Position numbers and translations under genes: made by a program. The notes below the pieces were generated by a model. It saw nothing but the letters and a program-made list of their open reading frames with translations, did not search any database and had not been told where the DNA came from. This document shows, one piece after another, positions 34,677-47,644 of a stretch of DNA of 64,000 nucleotides. Location of the stretch: contig CP075494.1 in the NCBI GenBank assembly GCA_021613535.1, positions 1,798,001 through 1,862,000 of the forward strand, in the 5' to 3' direction. Position 1 is the stretch's first letter. Each line of letters opens with the position of its first letter. This DNA is from Adineta vaga. Its lineage: Eukaryota > Rotifera.

Positions 34677-36657
34677 TTGAAATGGTTGTCGTATCGTTAG
34701 CAAATACTAAAAAAATTGCATTCTAAAATAAATATAGATATATGCTCAAATATTTGAAAGCTTTCAGCAGAGTTATATACTTTTCAGATATCCACATTAG
34801 TCTTTCTACTAGAACACACCTGCATATAGCTATCAGAAATCTTTATATTACTTAAAGAGAGTTCTAATTCTTCGATACAGAATTGTTGTAACATCAATAT
34901 ACATTTTAACAAGAATTGATTTGAATGATATTCAATCTCATTTCTTATGGTGAAATCGATATTAGATGTTTTTACGTCAGCATAAAAATGAATGCTTATC
35001 TTTAGATAGATCATCGTATAAATAATGAATCAATGATTATTTATACAGGAATGAAATTTAGTAAAAATCTTTGTTCTATTAGTGTAACAGACTATTTTTT
35101 TCAATCAAAACTTCTAAATTTACTGATCAAATAAATGTTTTAAGACAAGAGTTAATTCATTTATAATATTAGGGATTTAAGAGAGAAAGATTTTGGATAA
35201 CTCCAGTATAGTTTTGGAGTGTCACTATCCACATTAATGCACGTGTCAAAAAACACAGGAATGGGTGTGGGTGTGGGTGAGGGTGTGGGTGGGGTGGGTG
35301 TGGTGTGGGTGTAGATGAGAGTATATAATACACCCACACCCACACCCACACCCACCCACACCCACACCCACACCCACCCCCACCCACACCCACACCCACA
35401 CCCACACCCACCCACACCCACCCACACCCACACCCACCCACACCCACCCACACCCACCCACACCCACCCTCACCCACACCCGCGATAAACAGATGTAGGA
35501 TATCTTGGACACTGATTTGTCTATTTACTTTCCAATATCATTCCAAGACCTGTTTCAGATAGAACTCAACGAGCTCTGTCTATTCAAATCATTCAAAATC
35601 ATATGTTTTCTAGTACGGATTCGCAATAACAGCTATTTTTAGAAAACTAACGTTGATTGTAGATCAAGCTCGATTATTTTTATCGACTCCACGTCATATT
35701 CATCAATTTTGAGCTATACGGGTATTATCGAGCAAAAATACAAATTATTAATATATCTAACATATACACCTGGAAATCAAAAGCTGCCGTCAGTATTTTG
35801 AACTTTTTGTCATCATAAAAAGATCTCTTTATAAAACCAATACCATATTCTGAAAGCTCGAAAAGTTCTTCATCACCTTATATCTATATTTATTTTATTT
35901 GGTGTTTACATATTACATATGTACTTTTTCACTTCAAAATGTCGGTAGGTTAAAAGAAAACTATTTCGATGAAAATCCCGCTTTTTTAAGTGTTTCTTCG
36001 GAACTCCGACACTAGATTTTATATATAGAAAAAATATCAGAAATACCTTAGAATATCTTCAAAAATATAAAACAGGTCTAGAAAAATGTTTCATGACAGG
36101 CAGTCATTCTATTCCGCAACGTTGAACATTTGGGAACTGGTTCCGCTCACAGAATCAATTTCATAAATTCCGAAGTTGACTCTCTTCACAAACATAAGAA
36201 ATGCTGGAATTCTGTAACGCAATTCCTATTGATTCCATTTTGAGAATTCGATCGTGTGCAAGGCCAGGCAATATGTGAGGATGAAAGGAGTGAGTTTGAT
36301 ATCATTATAGAATGTCAGAATTCAGTTGTAGAATATATGACATCGTGGTCAGAGAAGGCGCCAAAGTCGAACCAATTGATTTCGGGGTAAAACTGATTCT
36401 GCAAAGTGGAATATTAGGGAATATGATATATTCGCTTTTTTCATCAAAAGTGGGTGGATCTTCACGGATTTACTCTGTGTTATTTCATTATATTTTTTTT
36501 GTATTGATAAAAGACACATATGTTTTAGTATGGAACCGTGACTGTCTGTCTAGAATAGAAATTATAAGTTACAGCTAAGGATATTGGATGATTTGGTCGA
36601 AGACTAAGCGAGTTTATAGTGACGAGTGTTATTTATTGATATTTATCAGAAAGATAA
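34677..36657. other. Gene-poor stretch around the large telomere-like palindrome
   Basis: Only the repeat at 35261-35487 stands out. Minus-strand frames there of Gly/Val/Trp composition are translations of the repeat. Frames at 34784-35014 and 36312-36578 have no recognisable features. Confidence 0.5.
35261..35487. repeat. Large telomere-like inverted array
   Basis: GGGTGTGGGTGTGGGTGAGGG-type units on the left (35261-35312) face about 150 bp of CCCACA/CCCACCCACA units on the right (35331-35487), with an AT-rich loop (about 35313-35330). The repeat unit on the G-strand is TGTGGG with TGGG variants. It is the longest member of the hairpin family in the window. Confidence 0.85.
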
Positions 36658-37779
36658 TCAATTAATAATAACAAGAAATAAAATCGAACATATTTTACAA
36701 ATCATAAGTGTTTTCAGAGTATTGGTTTTTGAAGATGGAGAAGACAATAAATGATCTACTTTTGTAGATAATGCTTCTGTTGTAACAATTGTAAAAGATG
36801 TCGAAGTATCATTAAACGTCGCCATTATCATTTCGGTAGACAGTGAATAATATGATAATGTAGATTGAATAGTCGAAGACTTGTTTTTGAATCCTAAAGC
36901 CTTGCGTAAAGGTGATAAATCGTAATAGTCTTCAACAATCTTTTGTACTTCTTTAAGACGTCCAATTCCATTACAATCATTATAGTGACATTCGAAAATA
37001 AATTCCTGTTCTTCATGATTAACGTCTGTATTAATATACGTAATTATATGTAATAATGGAAATTTTGTCTCTGTTACTTTGCAACTGTGTTTATATGTCT
37101 TTTCCTTTCTGGAACGAGTACCCACACATGTCTTACTTGGACATCGTTGTGAAATATTATACTCATTAACACACATGTCTATCAAAATAAACAAATGATA
37201 ATAATATCTATTAACATCGTCAACTATAAAAATTCATATCTAAGGTTCATCGAATGAATTTTTCTCATTATTCCAATACTTGAAATAAACTCTCATTCAA
37301 AAAGACTTACTTTGATTGGTTTTAGGACCATCAAGTAATTTCTCAACTTTCTGCTGTAATTCTAAGTATTTTGCTTTGTAGAACCATTCGATATGTTCGA
37401 GAACAAATTGTTTTTCGCAACCATCATAATTTGAACATGCATATTCTAAATAATGTTTCAATTCAAAACTAATTTGATTCTGTAGTGTTAACATTGTATC
37501 AAGTTGAACCACTTTATCAGCTAATGGTATTCCTTGAATAACTTCACCGAATTCGATGTCCAATGTTCCTGCATACAAATGATAGCTAAAATCAAGACTA
37601 ACACGACATAAGTTGTCATTTGTAATCGGGCTAAGAGTGAAACTGTCAAGGTCCGATTGAAGCTTATCATGATCAAATTCGTCTATTGAAAAATCTTGAA
37701 AAATTTCGTTTTTAATACATCGAAGACCAGTTGTAGAGTGTAGCATGAGAAATAGCATTGATATCCATCTTTGCATCAT
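36658..37779 (-). CDS. Secreted, probably GPI-anchored protein of unknown function
   Basis: Two minus-strand exons, 37779-37311 and 37178-36658, join in phase across a 132-bp gt-ag intron and give 329 residues. There is an N-terminal signal peptide (about residues 1-18, WISMLFLMLHSTTG). The ectodomain has scattered Cys (CIKNE, NLCRVSL, YACSNYDGCEKQF, QRCPSKTCVG, HSCKV, ECHYNDCNGI), consistent with disulfides. It contains a helical stretch YKAKYLELQQKVEKLLDG. The C-terminal region (about 255-310) is Ser/Thr-rich, followed by a terminal hydrophobic segment MICKICSILFLVIIN with no cytoplasmic tail, the layout of a GPI signal. I do not recognise the family. It is divergent to the LDLa/EGF-7TM gene, whose start is only 216 bp away, so a shared promoter region is possible. 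Confidence 0.7.
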
Positions 37780-37995
37780 ATTTGAAAAATAATAATGAAG
37801 TCAAAATTAATTTCATAGATGGAAATGATTGATTGATCAATATTGTATGTAGATTATGAATAGATAGGAAAAATCATATTTGTCAATAAAAAAATCTGTT
37901 CATATATTGTATAATAATAATCAAGAGAATTTTAAAATAAAAATCTCATAATGAACGAGTTGACTGTTGAGTAGGAATATTTAAATATTACCAAT

Positions 37996-40900
37996 ATGAA
38001 TTTATTTCAAATTTTTCTTTTAATTGTCTGTATTGAAAATGTGATCATTGCACAACTATATGTGACCAAAACCGAAGATTTAGAAGACATGAATGGTTAT
38101 GATTGTCTACTTTTTGATCAAATTCAATTCTGTCGACGACCAAATATAAATGAATCCTTTGATCGTAATCGATCTAAATGTGATCATAATGGAAAACCTA
38201 TTATGTTCAATTATTTAGCTGAATATAATATAACTGGTGAGCAAGTACTTCAATGGAGTACAAGTATTGACAAAGCTGATCAATATGCACGCTGGTATCG
38301 ATCATATGAACGGAAATCAAATCAATTATTTATTTGTAATTGTTCAATACCTGGAACATTTGGATCATTTTGTGAATATAAATATGAATTCTATAACAAA
38401 GATTCTACATTTCAATCCACAGTTGAAAAAGTTTTTCTCAATAGACGACATTATCGTCCATATGATCAAATCTATGGTGATATATTATGTTATGAAACAT
38501 TATTTCCATGTGATTATGGATTACTTTGTTTGGATTGGAGAGATATATGTGATGGTCGACAACAATGTATGGATGGAATTGATGAAGAAAACTGCGATAA
38601 ACTCGAATTTGATGAATGTGAATTTGATGAATATCGATGTGCAAATGGTATGTGTATTCCAGATGATTATTTTCTTGATGGTAAGAATTTTCGTTTGAAT
38701 ATGTTCAAAAATAATTCCGAAAATTTTGGATTTTATCCGAAAGTTATGTGTACTGCAGAAAGTGTGCAAGAAAGATGAATTACACAGGCTAATCTTGAGG
38801 GTGAGGGTGTATAAGGGGTACATTCACTGTATAGCTTATCGAGACTGTTAAGGATCTGATTATACAGTGCTGCCAGTAATAGTAAAAATGTGTCAAATTA
38901 TACATGTTTTGAGTAATTTTTAGGAAAAATCCTTTTTTCAATCCCTGTGGCTCTCCCTCAATGGCGATCTGGACAAAAAATGTCAGTTTATTCGATATCT
39001 CAGTTGTTTCTACGAGGATCATTGCCATTTTCAAACACGGTCTAAATACTGATGACACCGAACTACTTAGGGCATTCTAAAAGTAGTGACGGAGGTAGTT
39101 TTTTTCCTTCGTAACGGATACAAAAAAGTTGTTTTTTTCACTAATAGATAGAGCGTGTTTTGCTCTATCTTTCTATGCTATTTGATCACTATTAAACTGT
39201 GATCATAATAATAAAATTATGATAGGATTTGTTTCTGTCGCATATTCGCTAGTAGCATGAGTGCTCGTGAGTATTTTCGAAATAACTTTTGGTAGAAATA
39301 GGATAGAGAACTGCGGTTTTCACCGTTGGAAAGACAAGACGAAAACGCATTGAACAGTATACTATCGATTTTTCTATTATGATTTCTGACGATTTTTTAT
39401 TCAATTTTCTAACCGGCGGAAAAACGCTTACTTCATGAAAAAAGACGAAAAGATAAAAAATTTGTTAGAATATCGTAGTAGAGGTGTCTCAAGAATAGGT
39501 ATTATTTATAAATAATTGTATTAAATAGATGAGTCTGTCGCAGTCTGTAAATATCCAATTAGGAGTTTGAATCTGAACACGATTAATGAAAATTTACTGC
39601 ATACAACTTATGGAATAGTGTCCCTCTTTAAAACAACAGCTGACACCTCATAAAAAGTAGATTGAAAAAGTTAGTAGTACGTAGCTCGATGCGTCTTCAT
39701 CTCCTCTTTCCAACGGTGAAAAGCGCAGCTCTCTATGTAATTTCCATCAAAAGTTATTCCAAAAATACTCACAAGCATTCATGTTCGTGCTACCAGCGAA
39801 TATGCGACAGAAACAAATCCTATCATAATTTTATTATTATGATCACAGTTTAATAGTGATCAAATAGCATAGAAAGATAGAGCAAAACACGCTCTATCTA
39901 TTAGTGAAAAAAACAACTTTTTTGTATCCGTTATGAAGGAAAAAAACTACCTCCGTCACTACTTTTGGAATGCCCTAAGTATGTAGGAGAATTCCATTAC
40001 GATTTGACGCTTTTATTGAAAGTTATCCTATGAACAGTCAGACACACTGACCGATTCTAATTAGTAGTGCATCCACTTTTTGAGTACACAAATCTGTTCT
40101 TCTTATTAAAGGAGATATCGATTGTATGGATCAAACCGATGAAAAAGATGTTCCATCTGATATTTCTTGCTTTTGGCAATTATCTCCGTTCAACTGTGAT
40201 GAACGTATTTGTGGTCAACAAAATTTATTTTCATGTGGCGATGGTCAATGTATCAAAGAATCAGAGCGACATTTATTTCTTGCTCCCAGTCAATATTTGA
40301 ATTATAAATCTGATCGGAATCAAAATTGTCTTAGTTTACGTCAATTGTACTTCAGATGTGAAACATCAACACCTGTGCACATGTGGACATTGCCATCAGG
40401 TATGTGTTGGTGGTTCGAAGAAAAAACAAACATATTTCATCCATATAACAGTTGTAAACAGAATTGTAATAGTGAAATTATTTGTGATTTTTTACTAAGA
40501 TGTTTATTATCTGAAGGTCAACATATTAATTGTCAATGTCATTCAACATATACATGTATGCCAATTATTGAAAAGAATTGCCCTCGATTTATTGCTTATC
40601 CAAATCGTCCATTATTAACTCCTTATCTGACATTAATATATGGACGAGATGATTCCGGGCGTGGAATTCAAGAGCTGTTTGGATATGTACTCACTGGTCG
40701 TATTAAATGTCGAGGATATCACATTCATTTTAAAGAAAATATAACAATTATGAATTTTACGGATCTTATTTTTCATCCAATTCGTTTAGAACATTTCTTA
40801 TGTTCATCATCGAAGAGTATTCGAAATAATTCCAAATTAACTCGATATTATGATATAAATTGTTATAATGACTCCAAAACATTTACAGGATATTCATATC

Positions 40901-43900
40901 GATTCTTAAATATTTGTTCCGAATGTATTTCAGCTTATCGTATTAATGATGGTATTATCGATTGTTGGTTTGAACAAGATGAAAAGCAATATAATTTACC
41001 ATTTCATACATGTGAAAGACAAAACAAATATCGATTTACATGTTCACCAACAGAATCAATGATGTGTCTTCAAATCCGAACAATTGGTAATGAAAAACTT
41101 GATTGTTACAATGGATTTGATGAATTAGCTTTTGGAAATGAAATAGCATTAAGTTCGATCATTTGTAATACTCATCATGAACAAAAACGCCAATGTTATA
41201 ATTTAAAACATTATATTGAGCATAATCATACAAATGATTTATTTATGCGAAATCCATTTCTTACGTATTGCGATACATTTTGGGATTTAGGTGAAGGATT
41301 CGATGAATTAACAGAAAATTGTCAACAATTTTGGATTTGTCCGAAAAATTTTTATCGATGTTTAACAGGTCAATGTATTCCAACATCTTGGATATGTGAT
41401 AAGGAATGGGATTGTTCAGATGGATCTGATGAAGAAGGTATTTTAATAATTCAAAATTTATCATTACATAATCGTTATCTTCGTCTTAATGATCTTAAAA
41501 AACAATGTTCTTTTTATAATGATAAGAAACCATTTTCTTCTTGGTGTGATTTATCGTATCAATATCCATGTTTATTAGCTAATGTAGAAAATCCTTTACA
41601 TTTATTCAATTCTCGACCATGTATTAATATAACACAAATTGGTGATGGAAAAATTGATTGTTACGGTGGTCTTGATGAAAGAAATTTATTATCACATTGT
41701 AATCAAAGAAATCAAATCGGATTGGATTTTCGTTGTTCATCGACAAACACATGTATACCTTACGACCGATTGTGTTTGGATCGTTGTTCTAATCAGGAAG
41801 ATGATATTTTATGTTTCGGTAATCGAACAAATCGAAAGACATGTCAGGGACTAAAAGATGCTGTATGTTTTGATGGTACATGTGTACATTATCTACGTTG
41901 TGATGGACGCCATCAGTGTCCACATGGAGAAGATGAATATTGGTGTGATTATACTCGAAATTTTGAACAGTTGTCGTACCGTTTAAACAAGAGATTGACG
42001 AAGAAAAATTCCATTAATTTAACTGTATTACCTTCGCTAATAACACGTACTCGTCGAGCTTTAATTGAATCTGAATTATCACAAGCAAAAATGCAGTTTC
42101 ATTGTAATCGAGGAATATCTATGAAATTATCCAATAATACAATCGTTTGCTTTTGTTCTCCTGCATATTATGGTTCGAAATGTCAATATTATAGTGATCG
42201 ATTAACAATATTCACTCATGTAGATTTGACTCATTGGTCCAATAATATAATAAACAAACAAAAGTTATTAATTAGTGTTATAGCATTTTTTTTATTCGAA
42301 GAAGATATTTTAGATTATCATGTATTTCATGTTCGACCAAAAGAAGATTTAACAGATTTTATAAAACAACGTTTTCAATTCCTTTATCCACGATCATGGT
42401 CAATGATCGAACAACGACGTCAACGTTTTTTTAATCGAACAGATATTACTCAACATCATCCATTTAGCATTCGATTTGAAGCTTATAAATTAACATCAAT
42501 TCTTCAACTTATTGGACTATGGCATTTTCCCATTTATTTTGATTATTTACCATCATTTCGTTTAGCTAAAGTATTACGTCTTCCATCAATTTCTAATTCT
42601 AATATATGTGCAAATAATCCATGTAAATCAAATTCTATCTGTCAATCAATACTTAACAAGAATAACTCTTACGTATGTTTATGTAAAAGTGGTTTTTATG
42701 GGAATGATTGCTCGAAATATGATACCAAATGTACAAATTTTTGTATAGCAAATGCGATATGTAAATCGACTAAAAATCGTCTCCCGATTTGTATTTGTCC
42801 AATGGGTTATTTCGGACGATCTTGCTCTCTACGATATTTTCAATGTGATTCTTCACCTTGTTTAAACAATGGCACATGTTATTCATTAGTTGATCCGAAA
42901 TTATATAGATGTGATTGTTTATCAACATTTTATGGAGATCGATGTGAATATTTTATTAAACCAATCGTAATCACTTTCAATGAAACGATAAATAATGATT
43001 TGATCTATTTAACTCAATCGAATGGAATTGTATTTCAAGGATTAAAAGCGAATAAAGGCACAATTATGCATCAACAATCCTATCAACTAGATGAAATTTC
43101 CTCATTTATTTTTTCAAATCCATCACAGATCCAACCAGATATAATTCTTGCTAAAATTTATCAAATAAATGGTCAATATGCACTTTTTCTTATTTCTATT
43201 AACATTTCACCAATTACAAATCCATTGAACATATCAACTTCATTAATCAAAAACAATTCTTGTTTACATGTTCGTTTATTATTAAGTATATTTATTTGAC
43301 ATTTTCATCATAAAATTATTGATTTTTTTTTTCTTCAAGGTGAACAGAATATATTTGATGCGCGACGAGCTGTATTTAAATATCATTGGCTTTGTAATAA
43401 CCAGAGTAATTTACTTTGTTTCCATGATGATGGTTACTTATGTATTTGTCATAAAAATCATTTCCGAGCCGAATGTTTCCCGTATGATCATTCACTTGAT
43501 CGATGTTCATCTTGTCTATCGAATGGTTTTTGTTTACGTGGTGATTTGAAAAAAGTCAATGATTTTCTATGTTTATGTCCTCGGTGTTATCATGGACGTA
43601 TTTGTCAATACAGTACACAATCATTTAGTATTACTTTAGATTCTCTTATAACTCGAGATAGATCATCTATTCAATTATGTTATATTTCTCTTGCTTGTTT
43701 GCTATTTTGTATAGGTACATTTGGGAATTTGTGTAGTTTTATGACATTAAAACGATCAACAGTACGTCAGTTTGTTGTTGGACACTATTTGTTTATCATT
43801 ACTTTATTAGATCAATGTTCAATCTTATTTCTTTTACTAAAAATTATTCATATATTCGTAGGTATAAATGGTAAATTCCTTCATTATTCTCGTCTTAATC

Positions 43901-44592
43901 TTATTTCATGTAAACTTATTTCATATTTATTATTTGTTTCAAGTAAGTCAACATATTGGTTGACAAGTTGGATAACAATTGTACGTGCATCGATCGTTCT
44001 CTTTCCCGCAATGACATTCTGGAAAAAGACTTATTTAGCTACTCGACTTAGTATTTTAACAATTCTTCTCTTATTTATACTCGATATTCATGATATTTTT
44101 TATTATACTATTGTTCAAGATATCGATTCACAGACGATTTGTGTGATTACGTTTCCGAATGAAAATATATCAGGATATGCACGAATCCTTACTGCCATAC
44201 ATTATCTCATTCCATTTTCTATTCAAATCACATCTATATTTACATTTTGTATTTTAATTACTCGTCGTCGTGTGAAAATTAATAAAAAACAATTCACATT
44301 TCAACAGATTTTTAAAACACAATTATTAGCACATAAGGAACTTTTATGTCTACCAATTCTTATTATTCTATCAGCTCTCCCACAGATTATCATTTCATTT
44401 AGTTTTGCTTGTACAAAAATCTTACATTCATGGCAACAATATCTACTTTTATCAGCTTATTTTCTTTCTTATGCACCACATGTCCTGGGATTTGTATTGT
44501 GTATATTACCATCGAAAACATTCGCACATGAATTTACCCAAACGTCCATTGCAAAAAAAATCTTCGAAATTATCAAACTAATCAAAAACTAA
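37996..44592 (+). CDS. LDLa/EGF-repeat seven-transmembrane receptor, 1703 residues
   Basis: Three exons (37996-38680, 40112-43285, 43340-44592) splice in phase. The parts in order: a signal peptide (about 1-19); an EGF-like end (CNCSIPGTFGSFCEY, about 115-130); LDL-receptor class A modules such as CLDWRDICDGRQQCMDGIDE (about 178-197), RCANGMCIPDDY...DIDCMDQTDE spanning the exon 1/2 junction, RCLTGQCIPTSWICDKEWDC (about 638-657) and VCFDGTCVHYLRCDGRHQC (about 815-835); three EGF modules (about 1060-1175) ending in CLCKSGFYGNDC, CICPMGYFGRSC and CDCLSTFYGDRC; a further EGF-like module near 1345-1385; and a rhodopsin-like 7TM domain (about 1395-1680) starting IGTFGNLCSFMTL. The Ca-binding acidic ends of the LDLa modules are present. 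It looks like a surface receptor with a ligand-binding ectodomain; ligand unknown. Intron 1 (1431 bp) hosts transposon sequence but stays spliceable. Confidence 0.85.
38792..38812. repeat. Telomere-like half element in receptor intron 1
   Basis: ATCTTGAGGGTGAGGGTGTAT, the left-arm type, with no right arm. It is followed at 38857-38873 by TGATTATACAGTGCTGC, a stretch shared with 51667-51682. Confidence 0.6.
39066..39979. mobile_element. Foldback element with about 280-bp TIRs flanked by TA (Tc1/mariner-like)
   Basis: The left end CTTAGGGCATTCTAAAAGTA is matched inverted by TACTTTTGGAATGCCCTAAG at the right. Inverted similarity extends through about 39066-39345 and 39690-39979, including the ATGATAGGATTTGTTTCTGTC and CACTAATAGATAGAGCGTG blocks. 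TA dinucleotides at 39064-39065 and 39980-39981 fit a TA target duplication. About 330 bp of unique sequence lies in the middle with no transposase. It sits wholly inside intron 1 of the LDLa/EGF-7TM gene. Confidence 0.85.
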
Positions 44593-44943
44593 TTGAATTT
44601 CAGTATTTTTCAATTGCGATTGTTGTTGATCATTCGATTAATTTACATTTTTGTCGATAAATATATCTCAGGCCCATCGAGCGTGACTCACCATCACCCG
44701 TTCAGTTTCACGATAAAGTTTTATTCACGAATGAATGAGCTTTAACCTTCCACTGACGGCAGATACACATAGAAATAAAGATTAACAAATCTGTAAATAA
44801 AACCGTAAGCTGTCACAACCATGTTCTCATCATTATGATCAAGAAAAATGTCAAATTTAGTATTATTATTATTGATCACTACAATATCGAGGATCGCATC
44901 GTGATTAAAACTTCTTTATTGAGATATAACAAAAAAGAAAATT
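44593..44943. other. Short convergent spacer
   Basis: Separates the convergent receptor and MPEG1-like genes. Nothing else recognised. Confidence 0.5.
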
Positions 44944-46374
44944 CTAGAGACTATTATAACGTGTTCTTCTTCGAATACGAAAAATGATGAATGCAATAGT
45001 TGTGATTAATGCGATCACTAAGCCTGCAATCGAAAGACCCAATGTGGTATGATCACTTTTCCGTGTGAATGGAGTCGATGTCTCACTATACGAATTGATC
45101 GTATTTGTTGGATTGATAGCCACTTTTGTTTGATTCTTCGTCGAAATGGGATAGAACGGTGGTAAAATAATAGCTGGTAACTTTTGCATGTCTGGTAATT
45201 TGTCGAATTTTAAACACACATATAGAGGACAATCATTTTCAATAGCACCCATAACATATGAACTATAACCATCTAGACATTGTTTTGTAGCTGAAGGAAG
45301 TATCACATTTCCTTGAGAGCACGAAAACATGCCACCATAATGAGGTAAATTTCTCGTCTCAAATACTTGATCAGCTAAACATACTATTAAATCGGAAGTT
45401 ACTTGGACTGTTTTAAACTGATCGTTGGGACACTTATGTATTCCAGTGATTGGATTCACTCGTACTGATGTATACGAACCACCGTAAACATATCGGTTAG
45501 AAACCGACAGAAGTCCTGTTAATGAATCGCGTAACATCATTTTGCTATTGCAAACAAATAAGTTTATTTCACGTCGACCAACACCATCAGGAATATCTTT
45601 GCAGCATTTTCTTGAGTACATGTCGCAACGTCGACATTCTTCTCTATATACAGTTTCCGTTTGAACTGATTGATGAATGAGATATTGATTGAAACCGGAT
45701 GGACATTCAAACGTTTGTGTATAGAAATTCTTCATATTATATTGACCGCATCTCCTTAAGTCCCAATACGAACATTGAAGTCAAACCGCACAGATTAAAT
45801 TTACTGTTGACTTACTGTGCTAAACGTCGATCTTCAGTGCAAGTACGAATAAAACCTCCAAACTGAGCATTGGCTTCAGGCGGTGCACAAGAACTATCAT
45901 CGACATTCGCAATCCAATTGAATGACGGCGAACTTCAATTCATACATCCGTTGTACACATTCATTTGAATATATGTGTCAATAGCTTGAGCAATCTTCTC
46001 GCGCACACATAACAATGCAGTTTCAGATAGTTCGGAAATTTTATTTGAAACAATGTTGATTGTTATATTCTCTACCGCACGTCGAACAATAACCGGATCA
46101 GTTTCCACTGTTGTTTGCCAAGTATTCATCGAATTTTCCAGTAAAGATACTTTGCCACCTTTCGTCTGAATCATCTTGCGTTTGATAGTCTTTTTCAACC
46201 CTTCGGTACTGTTATCGATCGAGGTTGAACTGTAAGCGAATTTGCCGGATATACTAAACGTGCTAAAGAACGATGCTTCAGCTGCAGCATGGTAACTACG
46301 TTTAGTTTGAGGGTGAGTCAAGCTGCCATAACGCGTTTCGACCTTTTTCAAGGGTCTCATCAGATGGCTTAATT
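44944..46374 (-). pseudogene. MPEG1/perforin-2-like protein, 5'-truncated and interrupted
   Basis: Two minus-strand exons, 46374-45816 and 45754-44944, are joined by a 61-bp gt-ag intron. The first encodes the later part of a MACPF domain (YGSLTHPQTKRS, SFFSTFSISGKFAYSS, KGGKVSLLENSMNTWQ). The MPEG1-typical junction NVYNGCMN, then SSPSFNWIANVDDSSCAPP, comes next. The second exon encodes the Cys-rich region (FECPSGFNQYL, CRRCDMYSRKCC, then PHYGGMFSCSQGN), a TM helix (about residues 230-252 of that exon) and a short basic tail RIRRRTRY. Perforin-2 proteins are membrane-anchored pore-formers acting on microbes in endosomes. Here a TGA interrupts the frame right after NGCMN (near 45933), and the N-terminal MACPF half with signal peptide is absent. 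This copy is therefore presumably non-functional. Confidence 0.7.
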
Positions 46375-46434
46375 CTGAATATGATTACGAAAGACTTAGT
46401 CTACTTAAAGCTGAAATCAGATAGTTTTTGTCTT

Positions 46435-47644
46435 ACCTATTTGTTGAAGAGCTGTGACAGATCATGGATGTCATGGTAGTTAAGAATTAAGCGTGTTGAA
46501 CTTGGAATGTCTTTGTTTGTATTTTGTTGTTTTGCGACGTAGGGTTTGTATGTATTTGTCTGGATAGACTTGCTACTGTTGGAGTATTGTTGGCTTGACT
46601 GGTGTTGAGATGTATATAGCTTGTATTGTAGTGAAGAATAAAGTGACTTGTATAGGTTATAGCGGTGTATTTGTTAAGAATATGTGCTATTATGTTTGCA
46701 ATAAGATGAATGATACTTACTTATAGGCAACCTAAGAAATGAATGTTATAATGAAAAAGTGCTTCGTATTTATAGGATGAGTTGAGAATGTGAACTTTGA
46801 TCTATGATACTGGCATTTATGTGTGGGCAAGAATTTCATCTCGTGTTTTACGTGATGAATGTTTGGAAGTTGGTATTTTAAGCAAAGGCGTATATTGTTT
46901 GTTTCGTTTAATAGCATTTGAATATGTGAAAAAATGGAGAAAGAATGTCTTCAGGAGGCGTATGAAAGTATGTTCTTGCTACGTGAAATTATTCTTATAG
47001 AGAAATTCACTTTTTTTATGGAATGAGTGCATACAGGAAAATTTTGTGTAAGAAAAGGTAAAGCAGATATCATGGAAGAAAGAGAAAGATAGTGATTAAC
47101 TCTACATACATGTGTTTATTGATTTGTCTGCACTTGATTGATTTTTGTCATTTTTCATTGTGTGAAAGACTGATTCAATATATATATATATCAAAGATGT
47201 GAAAGTATTGAATAATACATTTGTTTAGAAATGACATCCTAAGTATTGGAGTAAAACATTAAAATCATCAAAAACAAGTAAGTAAAGACATACATTCTAA
47301 ATGTTTTCTTTCAGATGCATTATATGGTATATTTTCGTTTATTAAATTCAAGTATGAACTGGTTGAATGCAAATCAATTGATATGTATGATTCAAGTTGT
47401 TTATGTGATAGTTATAAAATATCTAGAAGGAAAAGAAGAAAAATCAGATAATTTCTTTTTATTTTATATAAGCAACAGAAAAATGATGATATGGGATGGA
47501 GAAACTTCAGATAAATCGATTTATACTTGAGCAATATTATAAATCAATAGGAAATAAGGAAATTTTGAAATAAGCGTTTATCCTTTGGTTTTTAAATTAT
47601 TCATTAGAATCTATTGTTTGTTACGAACGATTCTCGATGTTGAA
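46435..47644. other. AT-rich spacer with a possible orphan exon
   Basis: At 47315 a splice-acceptor-like TTTTCTTTCAG opens a 46-codon frame (about 47316-47455). It reads YGIFSFIKFKYELVECKSID, then DSSCLCDSYKISRRKRRKIR and a stop. It may be a tail exon of a lost gene; weak. Otherwise nothing is recognised. Confidence 0.3.

Noticed and set aside
34784-35014. Minus-strand 76-codon frame as an exon
   Set aside because: No family resemblance, no convincing splice context and AT-rich composition.
35161-35512. Three overlapping minus-strand frames rich in Gly/Val/Trp/Cys
   Set aside because: They are translations of the CCCACA telomere-like array in its three frames, not proteins.
38237-38823. Ile/Met/His-rich frames on both strands overlapping receptor exon 1
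   Set aside because: Out-of-frame shadows of the LDLa-coding exon.
47185-47200. (TA)n run as a regulatory site
   Set aside because: Simple AT microsatellite without further context.
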